This document shows positions 23,401-30,770 of a stretch of 32,382 nt of DNA, one piece after another. The translations under genes and the position numbers were made by a program. This DNA comes from JBFMEX01 sp040752215 (GTDB lineage: Bacteria > Pseudomonadota > Alphaproteobacteria > Rhizobiales > Hyphomicrobiaceae), in the NCBI GenBank assembly GCA_040752215.1, contig JBFMEX010000091.1:1-32382 (forward strand), in the 5' to 3' direction. The notes below the pieces were generated by a model. The model was not told the DNA's origin and made no database searches. It was given only the letters and a program-made list of their open reading frames with translations. Position 1 is the first letter of the stretch. The number at the start of each line of letters is the position of its first letter.

Positions 23401-23532
23401 CACGACAAGGGCGTCACGCGGGATCTCGAGATCGACGTTCTTCAGATTGTGCTCGCGCGCCCCGCGCACGTGGATCGTGCGCGCGGGGTCGGCGCCCGTG
23501 AGGGAAGGGGTCTTCCTCGGCGTCTTGGCCAT
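20446..23532 (-). CDS. uvrA: Excinuclease ABC subunit A
   Basis: 1028 residues from the ATG at 23532. Damage-recognition ATPase of nucleotide excision repair, working with UvrB and UvrC. Two ABC ATPase halves are complete: Walker A GLSGSGKS at residues 47-54, and ISGGGKS-type (TGVSGGGKST) in the second half; signatures LSGGESQRIRLA and LSGGEAQRIKLA; Walker B VLDEPSIGLH and ILDEPTTGLH. Zinc-binding CXXC pairs occur as CPTCDG, CEACGG, CEACQG and CDQCRG. Odd feature: around residues 255-288, in a variable linker before NETHERITFS, there is an insertion encoded by two direct repeats of a GGGTCTGACCCC palindrome (22688-22752). The frame stays open, so the gene should be functional. Confidence 0.97.
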   Translation of the reverse strand: MAKTPRKTPSLTGADPARTIHVRGAREHNLKNVDLEIPRDALVVFTGLSGSGKSSLAFDTIYAEGQRRYVESLSAYARQFLEMMQKPDVDHIDGLSPAISIEQKTTSKNPRSTVGTVTEIYDYLRLLFARVGVPYSPATGLPIESQTVSQMVDRVLALPEGTRAYVLAPVVRGRKGEYRKELAEWQKKGFQRVKVDGVFTEIPDAPKLDKKLKHDIDVVVDRIVVRKDLASRLADSFETALALADGITILELADKPLGGAKGSDPAGATPAAKPSKGVRPAGFDPDPGILKNKNETHERITFSARFACPVSGFTIDEIEPRLFSFNAPAGACPTCDGLGTELQFEPDLVVPEPQLSLAEGAIYPWARTGASSPYYEQTLESLAKHYKVAMSTPWERLPKHVQLAILYGSGDEEVTFVYEDGLRRYKTIKPFEGVISNIERRWRETESDWVREELSRYQGSHPCEACGGYRLKPQALSVKVGGKHIGEVTDLSIRAANQWFAELPTTFTTQQGEIATRILKEIRDRLKFLNDVGLEYLTLSRSSGTLSGGESQRIRLASQIGSGLTGVLYVLDEPSIGLHQRDNARLLGTLKHLRDLGNTVIVVEHDEDAVLAADYVVDIGPGAGVHGGEIVAQGTPDEVMADPDSLTGQYLSGVRQIPLPARRRAPQKGRALTVVGARSNNLQNLTASIPLGLFTCITGVSGGGKSTLLIDTLYKAVARKLNNAREHPGEHDRIIGLEHLDKVIDIDQSPIGRTPRSNPATYTGAFTPIREWFAGLPDAKARGYAPGRFSFNVKGGRCEACQGDGVIKIEMHFLPDVYVTCDQCRGKRYNRETLEVRFRDKSIADVLDMTVEEGATFFKAVPAIRDKMETLARVGLGYIHIGQQATTLSGGEAQRIKLAKELSRRATGRTLYILDEPTTGLHFHDVAKLLEVLHELADAGNTVVVIEHNLEVIKTADWIIDLGPEGGDGGGRIVAEGTPEDVAKVKESYTGQYLRELLKRRASPRAALADAGPVSRPRNGRGKRDAAE
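22688..22752. repeat. Palindromic direct repeats inserted in frame in uvrA
   Basis: CCCGCGGGTCTGACCCCTT at 22688-22706 and a copy with one extra G at 22733-22752 are directly repeated 45 bases apart. Each contains a GGGTCTGACCCC-type palindrome. A partial third copy (GGGGTCAAATCCC) adjoins on the left. The pattern resembles intergenic REP-like elements, here placed in a coding linker without breaking the frame. Confidence 0.65.
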
Positions 23533-23543
23533 TCGAATCTCGG

Positions 23544-23843
23544 CTATTGGCGGCGGCCCTGGGGCCACCGATTGAACGAGGCTGCACTCTCGCGCGACCT
23601 GCGGCCGGCAATGAGGCCCTCTACGCTCACGTCCTCCTCGATGTCGGGCCAGTGTATGCCACGGCCGTCGCCGATCAGGCGCCACGTCTGGCGCTCGCGT
23701 GGCGTTGCGTGAAGCAACCGCGGATACGAGGAAAGGGGTACGCTGAGAGTGCGGCCGTCACGCAGCTCGATCTCGATCGCGGTGTCGCTCGCACGGACGC
23801 CGGCGGCCAGGCCGAGGCCGAGATCAGGCGCCGAAGTAGTCAT
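23544..23843 (-). CDS. DUF2442 family protein
   Basis: 99 residues from the ATG at 23843. The pattern of a short acidic beta-rich protein (IEIELRDGRTLSVPLSSYPRLLHATPRERQTWRLI, given here as a description of residues 22-56 split at the PLSSYP turn), then GIHWPDIEEDVSVEGLIAG, is characteristic of DUF2442. These proteins are commonly encoded beside DUF4160 proteins, and the pair has been suggested to act as a toxin-antitoxin-like module. Here its start overlaps the end of the DUF4160 gene by 20 bases, so the two were translated together. The DUF4160 gene is frameshifted. Function remains unproven. Confidence 0.85.
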   Translation of the reverse strand: MTTSAPDLGLGLAAGVRASDTAIEIELRDGRTLSVPLSSYPRLLHATPRERQTWRLIGDGRGIHWPDIEEDVSVEGLIAGRRSRESAASFNRWPQGRRQ

Positions 23844-24061
23844 TCCAGGCCTCCAGAATCCGTGCCTCATGGTCGGCGACGTGTCGCTCGATCTCGCGCA
23901 ACTCCGCCGTCTTTGAAGCCTCCGCCCGATGCGAGCCGCACCGGCATTTGCCAGAACCTGGCGATCGTGCCGTCGCGCTCGACGTGAATATGGGGCGGCT
24001 CGCCGCCATCGCCAGAATAGAAGAAGAAGCGGAAAGGGCCAATTCGGAGCACGGTCGGCAT
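23824..24061 (-). pseudogene. DUF4160 family protein, frameshifted
   Basis: The first part, from the ATG at 24061, reads MPTVLRIGPFRFFFYSGD, then EPPHIHVERDGTIARFW, then VRLASGGGF, a clear DUF4160 start. The expected end (TAELREIERHVADHE, then ILEAWNDYFGA) is in another frame. The switch lies at the TTCAAAG run, bases 23912-23916 on the given strand; with two A instead of three the frame would be continuous and read GGFKTAELREIE. Either the gene carries a one-base insertion, or the base is a sequencing error, or frameshifting occurs at the A run. Partner of the DUF2442 gene. Confidence 0.75.
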
Positions 24062-24611
24062 CGGTCGAGTCCGGGCTTGGGGCCGTTCACGCGTCTGCGG
24101 TGCCAATGGTCCGTTCGGGACCGGGTCTGCGGGAGCCCGTTCTCGCAGGGCTTTGGCCATGGGGCGATGGTCTAGCCGGGCACGCCGCAGGTGGCAATGC
24201 GGGACTCGAAGCGACCCACCCTACGTCGACGCGCTTGACAGAGGGCGGGCGTAGGGGGAGCGTAGGAATTGTGACGGCGTCGCTGCGGCGGCGCCCGCGA
24301 GCGGCTCCGCTGCTGGGAAGCACCGGGGGTCGAGGCGGGGCCCCGTCAGCACCCGCGGGTTGCGAGGATGTCCGTCGCGCGTGTCAACAGCGAACGGAGG
24401 ATGGATGACGCCACCGGGTAGTCCAGCCAGACTTCGCGCTGAAGCGAGGTCACGGCGCGGGCGGCGGGCTGTAGCGTATTGATCACGCCGATCCGGGCCG
24501 AAGCGAACGAAAATAATCCGTTGTACCTCACGCGAGGGCGGCGCCCGAGGCCTGGGCGACAGAGCCTCGCCTCAAATGTCCGGCTCGGCTGGACAGGTTA
24601 TCGATGACAAG
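24062..24611. other. Intergenic stretch between GST and DUF4160 genes
   Basis: 550 bases with no firm gene. A minus-strand frame at 24346-24531 (GTG start, 61 residues, GC-rich third positions, ending Arg-Gly-Cys) is possible but has no ribosome binding site and no recognisable family. A TTGACA at 24235 has no matching -10. Confidence 0.3.
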
Positions 24612-24645
24612 GAGCCCCGTCGCGGCCGAGGCCGGCGCGGGGCTC
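24612..24645 (-). terminator. Hairpin terminator after the metaxin-like GST gene
   Basis: GAGCCCCG (24612-24619) and CGGGGCTC (24638-24645) pair perfectly 8 bases beyond the gene stop, with an internal GGCC/GGCC pairing in the loop. On the minus strand it is followed by CTTGTCAT, a short weak U-rich tail. Confidence 0.5.
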
Positions 24646-24652
24646 GCTCGTT

Positions 24653-25363
24653 TCAGACCCCCCGCTCCCCGAACCACCGCGCCATGCCGCGGTCGCGGTA
24701 GGCGACGAGGCTCGGGAACAGGCGGGCGTGATCGCGCGAGGGCGTGTCGAAGTGGTCGCACATGAGGTGCGCGATCGCCGGCAGGACGAACGCATCGGCG
24801 CCGCATGGCCTTTCGCCCATCAGGAACGGCTTGTCACCCAGGAAATCCGCGAGCGACTGTATGGTGCGCGAGGCGATCTCCTCCATCTCGGCGGCGGTAT
24901 GGCGGCCGAGCCCCTGGCCGTGCAGCGCATTCCTCACGTCGCGGCGGACCTTGGCGATCACGATCGGTCGGAGCGGTGCCGGCAGCGCGTCGAAGAAGTG
25001 GCGAGGACCCTTGTCGAAATTGGCATCGACCAGCCAGCGCTCGCGCATGGAGATCCAGTAGAGGTGGTCCTCGCACAGCTTCTCGAATGCCCACGCGGTG
25101 GCGCGCTCCGGCGCTGAGAGGCCGGAGTCGAAATCGATGCCGTAATGGCGCTCGAGATGGAAGCGGATCAGCGTCGAATCCGCGACGACGGTGCCGTTGG
25201 CGTCGGTGATGAAGGGGAGCTTGCCCTTGGGCGCCTTGCGCACATCGGTGCGCTTCCTCGTGTAGGGCACGCCGGCCATCTCGAGCAGGATCTCGGCCTT
25301 CATGACGAACGGGCTCGGATCGGGCATTCCGAACGCGGGCCCGAACGTGTGCAGTGTGATCAT
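24653..25363 (-). CDS. Glutathione S-transferase, metaxin/Tom37-like type
   Basis: 236 residues from the ATG at 25363 (CGGAG upstream). The N-terminal thioredoxin-like domain begins ITLHTFGPAFGMPDPSPFVMKAEILLEMAG, here described as residues 2-31 with the break at MPDPSP, and has APKGKLPFITD and ADSTLIRFHLE. The C-terminal domain is helical, with GDKPFLMGERPCGADAFV. This start is typical of metaxin-like bacterial GSTs. A soluble cytoplasmic enzyme of unknown substrate. It lies 105 bases downstream of the RTX gene on the same strand and has its own terminator. Confidence 0.9.
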   Translation of the reverse strand: MITLHTFGPAFGMPDPSPFVMKAEILLEMAGVPYTRKRTDVRKAPKGKLPFITDANGTVVADSTLIRFHLERHYGIDFDSGLSAPERATAWAFEKLCEDHLYWISMRERWLVDANFDKGPRHFFDALPAPLRPIVIAKVRRDVRNALHGQGLGRHTAAEMEEIASRTIQSLADFLGDKPFLMGERPCGADAFVLPAIAHLMCDHFDTPSRDHARLFPSLVAYRDRGMARWFGERGV

Positions 25364-25468
25364 GATCCGGCTCCGTTTCCGTCTGGCGGGGAGCCGAAGA
25401 TAGTGCGTGGCACGCGCCGCGGAAAGCAACCGGGCGGCGAGGGGGACCGCCTCGCCGCCCGCCACGCC

Positions 25469-26311
25469 TCAGGCGATCACGTCGAAGTCGTTGAGGCCGA
25501 GGTCGAGGCCGGGAACGCCGTCGTCGAAGCCGAACGATCCGCTGTCGAACTCGGCGATCAGAATTCTGCCGCCGGCGCCGGCTCCGTCGGAATCGAACCA
25601 CAGCCGGAAGGTGTCGTTCTCGAAGATGAACTGGGCGTGCGCGCCGACCGCGGTGCCGGTGTCGTTGGAGCGGATCTCGTCGGCATCCAGGGTCCCGCCG
25701 AGGCCGAACTCCGAGAGGCTGATGCGGAGCAGGTCGTTGCCTTCGACGAAATCATGGATCGTGTCGAAGCCCTGAGCATTCTGCAGCCAGGCGATGTCGC
25801 CGGCACCATAGCCCATGTACAGGTGGTCGAGGCCCTGGTCGCCACGCAGCACCTCGGTGCCGTCGGCGCCATAGAGATGATCGTTGCCGGCGCGGCCGAT
25901 CGCCATGCCGTTGTCGCCCGCCTGCAGCCAGTCGGCGAACGCGCCGCCGCGGACGTTCTCCACCGCGACGTAGCTGTCGCCGGCAGCGTTGAGACCCGAC
26001 AAGTTGACGTCGAGATAGGCCTGCACCGATCCGGTCGCGTCGCCATAGTCGACGGTGTCGATGCCGCCGCCGCCGTGGAACAGATCGGCGTCGGAGTCCT
26101 GGTTGGCATAGATGATGTCGTTGCCGGCGCCGCCGCGCACCGTGTCGGCACCGCGGCCGGCGTGCAGCTTGTCGTTGCCGGCACCGCCTTTGAGGAGGTC
26201 GTCGCCGTTCTTGCCGTAGAGGATGTCGTTGCCACCAAGCCCGATGAGCTCGTCCGCCTGGTTGGTGCCTTGCAGGATGTCCTTGTTGGCGGTGCCGATC
26301 TTCTTGACCAT
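25469..26311 (-). CDS. Small RTX calcium-binding protein
   Basis: 280 residues. From about residue 18 to 85 there are hemolysin-type nonapeptides GGxGxDxxx (GLGGNDILYG, KNGDDLLKG, GAGNDKLHA, GRGADTVRG, GAGNDIIYA), then GGGGIDTVDYG and weaker copies around residues 130-165. Such repeats bind Ca2+ and fold outside the cell after type I secretion. There is no Sec signal, and the acidic, hydrophobic C-terminus (ending FDVIA) fits an uncleaved type I secretion signal. The middle segment (DATGSVQAYLD) also occurs in RTX proteins. No adhesin, protease or lipase domain is seen, and no type I exporter genes are nearby. Function beyond calcium binding is unknown. Confidence 0.88.
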   Translation of the reverse strand: MVKKIGTANKDILQGTNQADELIGLGGNDILYGKNGDDLLKGGAGNDKLHAGRGADTVRGGAGNDIIYANQDSDADLFHGGGGIDTVDYGDATGSVQAYLDVNLSGLNAAGDSYVAVENVRGGAFADWLQAGDNGMAIGRAGNDHLYGADGTEVLRGDQGLDHLYMGYGAGDIAWLQNAQGFDTIHDFVEGNDLLRISLSEFGLGGTLDADEIRSNDTGTAVGAHAQFIFENDTFRLWFDSDGAGAGGRILIAEFDSGSFGFDDGVPGLDLGLNDFDVIA

Positions 26312-26547
26312 GGGTCCGTCTCCGTATCGCTGTCGGGACCGGGCGCCGGGCGCGGCGCGGTCCGGTTGAGGCTGGCGGAGAGTGCGGGAGCATCGCTGCC
26401 GCGCCCCGTCCGCCTTGGTCCCCTCGCTCGGGGATGGCGATCAGTCGCGGCGGCGGGGGGAGAGGTTCGCGGGCGAGGCGAAAAAATGCCCGATGGCTCC
26501 TCCGCACGGCTAGGGGAGGCGCGAAACGGCCACCTGTGAAGGTGGTG

Positions 26548-26946
26548 TCAACTATGATCGGTGAGGGCGATGAACTCGGGATCGTCCTGCGCGCGGCGCT
26601 CGAACGAGAGGAAGTCGTAGTAGCCGCAGCGGCTGGTGCCGGGAAAGCTGCGGCAGACGGAGGGGCGCGCCTTGTAGATCGAGCAGCAGCGCGCCTTGGT
26701 GTCGAAGAAACGGCAGATCTTGCCGAAATGCTCGTCCTTCTTGCGCCGCATGGCGTACTTGTGACCGTGCTCCTCCTTGGTGAACGCCGCGCGCGCCGCC
26801 TCGAAGGTCATGCCGTGATGGCGCGCGAGGCGCTCCACGTCGCGCTTGTCGAGGGCGATCAGCGGATAGGAGCAGCAGTAGCCGGGGCACTTCTTGCAAT
26901 TGTACACGGAGGGTCTCGTTGGGTCGGGTCGTCCGGCATCGGCCAT
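26548..26946 (-). CDS. YkgJ-family cysteine cluster protein
   Basis: 132 residues. The cysteine pattern YNCKKCPGYCC at the start, then KICRFFD, ARCCSIYKARPSVCRSFPG and SRCGYYDFL is the CxxCx2-3CC...C...C layout of the YkgJ (UPF0153) family, thought to bind zinc or an Fe-S cluster. Soluble; biochemical role unknown. It lies 237 bases upstream of the RTX gene on the same strand and is divergent from the pentapeptide-repeat gene. Confidence 0.88.
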   Translation of the reverse strand: MADAGRPDPTRPSVYNCKKCPGYCCSYPLIALDKRDVERLARHHGMTFEAARAAFTKEEHGHKYAMRRKKDEHFGKICRFFDTKARCCSIYKARPSVCRSFPGTSRCGYYDFLSFERRAQDDPEFIALTDHS

Positions 26947-27100
26947 GGACGTGCCACCCCGCGTTTATCGTATCGGAGGGTGAGGTCAAGGGGAGCCGGG
27001 GCCCGGCGATCGCAGGCGGGCGGGAGCAGCCTCGATGGCCGAGGAGTGCGACACTCGGGTCACACCCGCGATGCCGCGGCCCGCGGGCCACTCGGCCGCG

Positions 27101-27130
27101 TTTAACGCGCCACACTTTCTCCGCTATGGT
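27101..27130 (+). promoter_or_regulatory. Candidate promoter of the pentapeptide-repeat gene
   Basis: TTTAAC (27101-27106) and TATGGT (27125-27130) are 18 bases apart and 38 bases before the ATG. TTTAAC lies inside the palindrome GCGTTTAACGC, which could be an operator. Confidence 0.3.
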
Positions 27131-27168
27131 TTCCCACTTGTCGGACGGGTGGAGGCGAGGGTTCAAGA

Positions 27169-29223
27169 ATGGCCGATCTGTCGCGCGTTGCACCGGAAGG
27201 CGACACGCCGGTCAATCCCTATAGCCTGCTCGAGGCGGTCAACAACTCGAGCGAGACCGCCAATACCGGCTGGCTGATCTTTCTCGGCATCATGACCTAC
27301 TTCATGATCGCGGTCGCCGGTGTGACCCATCGCGATCTGCTGCTCGAGACTCCGGTCTCGCTGCCGATCCTGCAGGTGCAGATCCCGATCACGCAGTTCT
27401 TCCAGTTCGCGCCGCCGATCCTGGTGCTGTTCCACATCGGTGTGATCTCCCAGCTCGTGCTGCTGGCGAGGAAGACGCTCGAGTTCGACCATGCGATCCG
27501 CCTGCTCGAGCCGGGCGAGCGGCGCTCCCATCCGCTCCGGCTCGAGCTGCACAACTTCTACTTCGTGCAGGCGATCGCCGGGCCGCATCGCAGCAAGGTG
27601 ATGAGTGGCTTCCTGCACGGCATGGCGTGGCTGACGCTCGTCGTGATCCCGGTCGTGCTGCTGCTCTACATCCAGATCGTGTTCCTGCCCTATCACGACC
27701 TCGCCATAACCTGGTCGCATCGTGCGGCGCTGATCGTCGACGTCGCGATGCTGGCGCTGATCGGCGTATTCCTGATGCGCGCCGAGACGTCGTTCTTCCA
27801 GGCGTTCTGGCGCACGACGTTCTCCAATCCGCTGAGCTTCATATTCACCGGCCTCGTGCTCGTCGTTGCGCTGGCGTTCTCGTTCGTCGCCGCGACGGTG
27901 CCCGGAGAGGCGCTCGACCGCCTCGGCCAGACGGTATTCGGCGCGGATCGTTTGGAGCAATCGTATCGCGATCGCCGCCGGGCCGGCGGATTCGCGCTGC
28001 CGTTCGTCACCGTGCGCGCCGACGGCTCGCTGTTCGGCATCTTCCGCCGCAACCTCGTCGTCACCGATACCGATCTGGTCTCCGACAAGGACGTGACGCC
28101 GGGAGAGCCGACGCTCAACCTGCGCGGCCGAGACCTGCGCTACGCGGTGCTCGACCGCAGCGACCTTCACCAGGCCGATATCACCGGTGCCAACCTCGAC
28201 CACGCGAGCCTCGTCGGCAGCGATCTGAGGGGCGCTTGGCTGCAATGCGCCGATCTCAACGAGCTGCTGCTGACCGACGACCGGGACCGCGCCAGCTGCA
28301 CCAGCGCGGAGCACACCAACCTTTCGCGCGCGGTGCTCACGGGCGGGCACATGACCGGCATCGATCTCGACGGGGCGCGACTGGAGGAGGCCCGCCTCGA
28401 GGGTGTCGAAATGCCGTACTCCTCGCTGGCAGGCGCCAATTTCGCCAGCGCCAGGATGGACAAGGCAGACCTGACCGGGGGCGTGCAGGCGCAGGGCGCG
28501 AACTTTCTGATCGCCTCAATGCAGGGCGCCGATCTCACCGGCGCGCAGCTCCAGTTCGCCGATTTCACCGCCGCCGCGATGCAAGGCGCGGTGCTCAACC
28601 ACGGGCACCTCGAGGCGGCGGTGATGCGCGACGCCGACATGGAGGCGGTGTCGATGCAGAACGCCAAGCTGCAGGGCGCCGATCTCACGGGAGCCAGGAT
28701 CGCCGGGGCCGACATGCGCATGGCGGCAATCTGGATGACCGAGCCGCCGCTCGAGGACCGGCTCGGCATGGCAGATCTCTCCGACGCCAGCATCCGGCCG
28801 CTCGACGAGGGCGATGTCGCAGCACTGACGCGGGCCATCGCGCGCATCGACCAGCCGCGACTCAAGGCCCAGCTCGCCGACGGCCTGGCACCGATCATGA
28901 ACATCGCCGAGAGCCGCAAGTGGGCGAGCACGCCCGCCCTGCGGGGCTGGCAGGGGCTGATCACCAGCTCGGTCGCCGCCCAGGGTGACGGCTACCGCGA
29001 AAAGTTGACCGACTACCTGGCGGGCGCCATGTGTCGGCCGCGCTGGAGCAACGGCGCGGTGGCGACCGGCGTCGCGCGCCGGGCGCAAGGCCAGCTGTTC
29101 CGCGGCGATCCGGTCGCGCTCTATGTCCGGCTGAAGGCCGAGGCCTGCGTACCCGGCAAGTCGGTGCCGTCGCGGGTGATGAGCGGACTCGCTTCTGCCG
29201 CCGACAGCGCGCGCAGCAATTAG
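27169..29223 (+). CDS. Large membrane protein with pentapeptide repeats
   Basis: 684 residues. Five hydrophobic segments lie in the first third (about residues 35-55, 78-101, 148-172, 187-204 and 222-247). Residues about 316-515 are pentapeptide repeats of the A(D/N)Lxx type (GANLDHASL, DLRGAWLQCADL, GANFASARM, GADLTGAQL, GADLTGARI), which form a right-handed quadrilateral beta-helix. A ~170-residue helical C-terminal part follows. The domain order implies a membrane-anchored beta-helix scaffold. Pentapeptide-repeat proteins such as Qnr mimic DNA, but most have unknown roles, and nothing here supports a DNA-mimic function. The stop overlaps that of the convergent DsbA-like gene. Confidence 0.88.
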   Translation: MADLSRVAPEGDTPVNPYSLLEAVNNSSETANTGWLIFLGIMTYFMIAVAGVTHRDLLLETPVSLPILQVQIPITQFFQFAPPILVLFHIGVISQLVLLARKTLEFDHAIRLLEPGERRSHPLRLELHNFYFVQAIAGPHRSKVMSGFLHGMAWLTLVVIPVVLLLYIQIVFLPYHDLAITWSHRAALIVDVAMLALIGVFLMRAETSFFQAFWRTTFSNPLSFIFTGLVLVVALAFSFVAATVPGEALDRLGQTVFGADRLEQSYRDRRRAGGFALPFVTVRADGSLFGIFRRNLVVTDTDLVSDKDVTPGEPTLNLRGRDLRYAVLDRSDLHQADITGANLDHASLVGSDLRGAWLQCADLNELLLTDDRDRASCTSAEHTNLSRAVLTGGHMTGIDLDGARLEEARLEGVEMPYSSLAGANFASARMDKADLTGGVQAQGANFLIASMQGADLTGAQLQFADFTAAAMQGAVLNHGHLEAAVMRDADMEAVSMQNAKLQGADLTGARIAGADMRMAAIWMTEPPLEDRLGMADLSDASIRPLDEGDVAALTRAIARIDQPRLKAQLADGLAPIMNIAESRKWASTPALRGWQGLITSSVAAQGDGYREKLTDYLAGAMCRPRWSNGAVATGVARRAQGQLFRGDPVALYVRLKAEACVPGKSVPSRVMSGLASAADSARSN

Positions 29224-29879
29224 CCTGTCGGATTGCCGCCGGCGAGCCAGCGCTCCAGCGCCTCCGGCATGCCGTCGAGCTTGCGCCAGCCGTTGGTCAC
29301 GAGCGCGTAGCCGCTGGCAAGGTCGCCGGCGATCAGCGTCGGGAAGCCTTTGACGCCCACCTCCTTGGTGGTGAAAAAATCGCGGGCCGTCTCCGCGCGC
29401 GCGGCATCGGAGCAGAATTCGGCCGCGTGCCGGCCCGGATCGGCGCCGCATTCGCCGGCGATCTCGACGAGCGTCGTGGCGTCGGTGACGTCGCGGCCCT
29501 CGGCGTAGAAGGCGCGCTGGATGCGAGTGAAGTAGGGGATCGTGCGCTCGGGATCGATGCGGCGCATGGCAACCACCGCGCGGGCCGCTGGCTCGGTGTC
29601 GTAGACGAAGGCGTCGCGCTCGAAGAACGAGAAGTCGAACGGCTGGCCACTCGCCTTGTGCACGTGCTCCCAGTGACCGCGCACGGAGGCCTTGTCCTTG
29701 TCGGTCATCGCCTTGCGGGTGCCGGGCCGCAGACCGCCCATCATCAATGCGATCGGCAACCTCTCGCCGAAGTGGCGGGCCAGCCCGTCGATCACGGGCG
29801 TAAACCCCCAGCACCACGAGCACATCGGATCTGCGAAATAGACGAGGTGCTTGCGGGTATTGGGGGCAGGCTCGGTCAT
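29220..29879 (-). CDS. DsbA/FrnE-like thioredoxin-fold oxidoreductase (copy 1)
   Basis: 219 residues. HLVYFADPMCSWCWGFTPV places a CSWC redox motif at about residues 20-23, in the DsbA-fold family with an inserted helical domain (COG3531/FrnE-like). VYDTEPAARAVVAMR, FTRIQRAFYAEGRDVTD and VKGFPTLIAGD (the cis-Pro loop) are typical. There is no signal peptide, so it should act in the cytoplasm, perhaps as a disulfide isomerase or glutathione-linked enzyme; the substrate is unknown. A paralogue follows 72 bases upstream on the same strand. Confidence 0.9.
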   Translation of the reverse strand: MTEPAPNTRKHLVYFADPMCSWCWGFTPVIDGLARHFGERLPIALMMGGLRPGTRKAMTDKDKASVRGHWEHVHKASGQPFDFSFFERDAFVYDTEPAARAVVAMRRIDPERTIPYFTRIQRAFYAEGRDVTDATTLVEIAGECGADPGRHAAEFCSDAARAETARDFFTTKEVGVKGFPTLIAGDLASGYALVTNGWRKLDGMPEALERWLAGGNPTG

Positions 29880-29951
29880 GCTCCTTCAGGTGGCGTGGGG
29901 AAGGCCGCTCGTCAACCGGCGACCGGCCGGCGTCAGCACCCCTGGGGCGCA

Positions 29952-30599
29952 TCACCCACTGGCCGCCTCGGCGAGCCATTGGTCGAGAATGCGCTGGGCA
30001 TTGGTGAAGCGGGTGTAGCCGGGGGCGATCGGTGCGCGCCGCCCGCGGGCGTCGACGGCGACGAGATAGGGGAAGCCGGAGATGCCGGCGGCGACGGTGG
30101 CGGCGAAATCGGCGGCCGTGGCGGCGCGGGTCTCGGGCGCGGTGAGCACGGCGAGCGCCGAGGCGCCGAGGCCGGCATCGGCGAGCAGCGGTGCCAGCGT
30201 CGCGTCCCGCGTCGTATCGAGCCCTTCCTCGAAGAACGCGCGCTGGACGCGGTTGAATACGGGGAGCGCCAGATCCGTGCGCGCAAGACGCGCGGCGACA
30301 ACCGCGCGGCTGGCGGGCTCGGTGTCGTAGACGAAGCCCGGCCGGTCCAGGATCGCGGTGTCGAGCGGGCGCCCGGTCCGCCCGGCGATCTGCCGCCAAC
30401 GGCCGAGCAGCACGCCGTGGCCGTACTCGTCGAGCGGCTCTGTGACCCCAGGCGACAGCCCGCCCATCACCATACGCAAGCCGAGCCGCGGGGCGTAGGC
30501 GAGCAGAATGCGGTTCAACACCGGCGCGAAGCCCCAGCACCAGGGACACATCGGGTCGGCGTAGTAGACGAGGTGGGGGACCTTGCTCGGCTCGCTCAT
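29952..30599 (-). CDS. DsbA/FrnE-like thioredoxin-fold oxidoreductase (copy 2)
   Basis: 215 residues from the ATG at 30599. HLVYYADPMCPWCWGFAPV gives a CPWC redox motif at residues 18-21. It shares the layout of copy 1: MVMGGLSPG, FVYDTEPASRAVVAA, FNRVQRAFFEEGLDTT and ISGFPYLVAVD. Similarity along the whole length indicates an old tandem duplication. No signal peptide. It is transcribed divergently from ettA and is likely first in a two-gene operon. The different dipeptides in the active site (PW versus SW) would give different redox potentials, an inference from thioredoxin-fold enzymes. Confidence 0.9.
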   Translation of the reverse strand: MSEPSKVPHLVYYADPMCPWCWGFAPVLNRILLAYAPRLGLRMVMGGLSPGVTEPLDEYGHGVLLGRWRQIAGRTGRPLDTAILDRPGFVYDTEPASRAVVAARLARTDLALPVFNRVQRAFFEEGLDTTRDATLAPLLADAGLGASALAVLTAPETRAATAADFAATVAAGISGFPYLVAVDARGRRAPIAPGYTRFTNAQRILDQWLAEAASG

Positions 30600-30698
30600 G
30601 ACGCGAGGATTAGCACACCCACGCGCTTCGGGCCGAGGCGTCTCCGTCCCCGCTCCGCGCCCTATCCCCTGTCCCTGCCCGGCCCTCCCCGGAGCCGA

Positions 30699-30727
30699 TT
30701 GAGCCGGTGCGCGCAATCGGCTAGAAC
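30699..30727 (+). promoter_or_regulatory. Candidate ettA promoter overlapping a palindrome
   Basis: TTGAGC (30699-30704) and TAGAAC (30722-30727) are exactly 17 bases apart. A perfect 9-base inverted repeat (AGCCGATTG at 30693-30701, CAATCGGCT at 30714-30722) overlaps both the -35 and the edge of the -10, so it could be a repressor site. Confidence 0.45.
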
Positions 30728-30770
30728 GCGCCAGCTCCCGAAATCCCTCAACCGACACGAGGCGCGCCCG

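Noticed and set aside
24235..24240. TTGACA as a -35 promoter element
   Set aside because: No acceptable -10 at 16-19 bases downstream.
24346..24531. 61-residue minus-strand frame between DUF4160 and the GST gene
   Set aside because: Codon use looks plausible, but there is no ribosome binding site, the start is GTG, and no family is recognised; left as part of the intergenic note.
28516..30549. 677-residue minus-strand frame across the pentapeptide and DsbA-like genes
   Set aside because: Spans three real genes in wrong frames; Arg/Ala-rich shadow.
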